From an uncultured Pseudomonadota bacterium (GTDB lineage Bacteria; Pseudomonadota; Gammaproteobacteria; Burkholderiales; SCOH01): DNA of 8,733 bases. Of this stretch, positions 7,442 to 8,733 are shown in pieces. The notes below the pieces were generated by a model. That model was not told the origin of the DNA and ran no database searches. It saw only the letters and a program-made list of their open reading frames with translations. The translations under genes were made by a program, and so were the position numbers. How positions within the stretch are numbered: the first letter of the stretch is position 1; the number at the start of each line of letters is the position of its first letter. Location: assembly GCA_937863215.1 (NCBI GenBank), contig CALMFQ010000474.1, forward strand, positions 1 through 8,733, written 5' to 3'.

Positions 7442-8317
7442 TCACAGCAGCTTTTCGCCCCAATGCAGCTTGTGGCGCAGCATGTCGTAGTAGTTGTAGC
7501 CGAGCGGATGCAGCAGCCGCAGCGAATTGCGATAGCGGCGGATATGTACCCGATCCAGCTCTTGCAGATTGAAGTGCGACTGGTTGTCGAAATGCACGCG
7601 TGCCTCGGAACCACGCGTCAGCAGGAATTCGACCAGTACGCTGTCGTTGACTGCAATCGGCCGGTTGTTCAACGATTGCGGGCAGATCGGCACCAGCCCG
7701 ATTGCCGGTAGCGTCGGGTGCAGAATCGGCCCGCCCGACGACAGCGAATAGGCGGTCGAACCGGTAGGTGTGGTGACGATCAGGCCGTCCGAGCGCTGGC
7801 TGTAGACAAACTGGTCGTCGATGAAGACTTCGAACTCGATCATCGAACCAAGTGCACCGCGGCTGAATACCACATCGTTCAGCGACAGCGCCTTGAACAG
7901 CTCCTGATCGCCGCGCATCACCACCGATTCCAGCAGGATGCGCTCTTCCGGGACGAAATCGCCCAGCAGAATGGCGCCGATCGATTGCGTCATTCCCTGC
8001 AGCGGGATATCGGTCATGAACCCCAGCCGCCCCTGATTGATGCCGACCAGCGGAATACGGTACGGCGCAATCGAGCGCGCAATCGACAGCATGGTGCCAT
8101 CGCCGCCCAGCACCACCACCAGATCGGCCAGCCGGCCGATGGTATCGCGCGGCACCGGCTGATAGTCGCCCATCAGCTCCGCCGGCACACTCTCGTCCTC
8201 GATCAGCACTGTAACTTCGTTGGCACGCAGGAATTCGGCCAGCTCCAGCAATGGCGAAACGATCTCCGGTTTGCCCTGCCGGGCCACCAGCGCGACTCGC
8301 TTGAACAGATTGTTCAT
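7442..8317 (-). CDS. nadK: NAD kinase
   Basis: NadK phosphorylates NAD to NADP and is the only route to NADP in most bacteria. The product is 291 residues (E. coli 292). It shows the GGDGT motif at 71-75 with the catalytic Asp73, then GINQGRLGF at 92-100 and LNDVVF. The long conserved block DGLIVTTPTGSTAYSLSSGGP at about 177-197 forms the NAD-binding site. The reading frame is open upstream to 8395 through the end of the SDR gene, but MNNLFKRVALVAR at 8317 is the family's usual N-terminus and has a Shine-Dalgarno sequence 6 nt before it. It lies between the SDR gene (13 nt upstream) and recN (9 nt downstream) in an apparent operon. Pairing of nadK with recN is common in proteobacteria. Confidence 0.97.
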   Translation of the reverse strand: MNNLFKRVALVARQGKPEIVSPLLELAEFLRANEVTVLIEDESVPAELMGDYQPVPRDTIGRLADLVVVLGGDGTMLSIARSIAPYRIPLVGINQGRLGFMTDIPLQGMTQSIGAILLGDFVPEERILLESVVMRGDQELFKALSLNDVVFSRGALGSMIEFEVFIDDQFVYSQRSDGLIVTTPTGSTAYSLSSGGPILHPTLPAIGLVPICPQSLNNRPIAVNDSVLVEFLLTRGSEARVHFDNQSHFNLQELDRVHIRRYRNSLRLLHPLGYNYYDMLRHKLHWGEKLL

Positions 8318-8323
8318 CGGCAA

Positions 8324-8327
8324 TCCC
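8324..8327 (-). promoter_or_regulatory. Ribosome binding site fixing the nadK start
   Basis: The minus strand reads GGGA 6 nt before ATG 8317, in the 13-nt gap after the SDR stop. It supports the start at 8317 over the longer open frame reaching 8395. Confidence 0.65.
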
Positions 8328-8330
8328 GTT

Positions 8331-8733
8331 TCAGGCGTTGCGCAGTGCGGCGCAGTCAATGGTCTGGCCGGACTGGCCCTTGCTGTCCGGGCCAAGCAGG
8401 TAAAGCAAGGCGGGCATCAGGCTGGCTGCATCCGGCAGCGCGGCCTTTTCCTCGCCCGGATGGGTCTTGGTGCGTTGCGGGCTTTGTACCGGGCCGGGAA
8501 TGACGGTATTGATGCGGAAATTCGGCAGGTTGTCCCATTCATGCGCGGCGATCTGCGCCCAGAAGGCACCGGCATGCTTGGAAGTGGAAAAGCCGCCCCA
8601 GTATGCAGTAGCGGTATGGCCGTGGGTTTCCGACATGTAGACGACCGAAGCATCCGGGCTGGCTTTCAATAACGGCAGCGCGGCACGCGTCAGCGCCGCC
8701 GGCGCCGCGACATTGACACGCAATGCCTTGAGC
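8331..8733 (-). CDS. Short-chain dehydrogenase/reductase family protein, YciK-like, 5' truncated by the window
   Basis: 134 C-terminal residues of an SDR-fold protein are visible; the Rossmann N-terminus with its cofactor glycine motif lies beyond the right edge. The order LKALRVNVAAPAALTRAALPLL, DASVVYMSE, AYWGGFSTSKHA, FRINTVIPGPVQSP and a C-terminal LLYLLGPDSKGQSGQTID matches the YciK subgroup. In classical SDRs the last catalytic residues are Ser (13 before Tyr) and Tyr-x-x-x-Lys. Here the Tyr position is Phe (FSTSK; Phe codon TTT) and the residue 13 before it is Glu, flanked by Ser and Thr. Lys is kept. Activity as a normal oxidoreductase is therefore doubtful. The TTG at 8721-8723 is internal, not the start. 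It is the first visible gene of an operon with nadK and recN. Confidence 0.88.
   Translation of the reverse strand, partial: LKALRVNVAAPAALTRAALPLLKASPDASVVYMSETHGHTATAYWGGFSTSKHAGAFWAQIAAHEWDNLPNFRINTVIPGPVQSPQRTKTHPGEEKAALPDAASLMPALLYLLGPDSKGQSGQTIDCAALRNA

Noticed and set aside
8318..8395. Longer nadK start giving 26 extra residues
   Set aside because: The extension overlaps the SDR coding end, is low-complexity Ala/Arg/Pro sequence and precedes the usual NadK N-terminus. A Shine-Dalgarno sequence sits before 8317.

Overview
The window is an ordinary, densely coded bacterial chromosome segment. GC content is high (roughly 60% by eye). Gene content and protein sequences fit a betaproteobacterium, possibly of the Neisseriales/Chromobacteriaceae type; this placement is my inference from family resemblance, not from a search. 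I see no phage genes, transposase, integrase, CRISPR array, tRNA or rRNA.

Left part, plus strand (1-4762): the 3' end of gcvH (lipoyl carrier H protein), then complete gcvP (glycine dehydrogenase, P protein). Next comes a double-ACT-domain protein of the GcvR type, then an alpha/beta hydrolase. The last three are tightly spaced (14 and 8 nt gaps) and look co-transcribed. The group concerns glycine cleavage: P protein decarboxylates glycine and loads the aminomethyl group onto the lipoyl arm of H protein, and the ACT protein is a plausible regulator. The gcvH-gcvP gap (304-447) holds an imperfect inverted repeat built from CACAGAG-like units. A perfect 17-bp hairpin at 4768-4808 closes this transcription unit and lies between convergent genes.

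Middle, minus strand (4836-5543): a 235-residue protein I do not recognise. It carries a clear internal duplication of about 76 residues. Upstream of it is a relatively A/T-rich noncoding stretch (5544-5782).

Right part, minus strand (8733 down to 5783): a 5'-truncated short-chain dehydrogenase of the YciK type whose catalytic Tyr and probably Ser positions are substituted, then nadK (NAD kinase), then recN (SMC-like DNA repair ATPase). Gaps are 13 and 9 nt, so this looks like one operon transcribed right to left.

I found no convincing new multi-gene system. The items most worth a second look are the duplicated unknown protein, the SDR with altered active-site residues, and the repeat inside the gcvH-gcvP gap.
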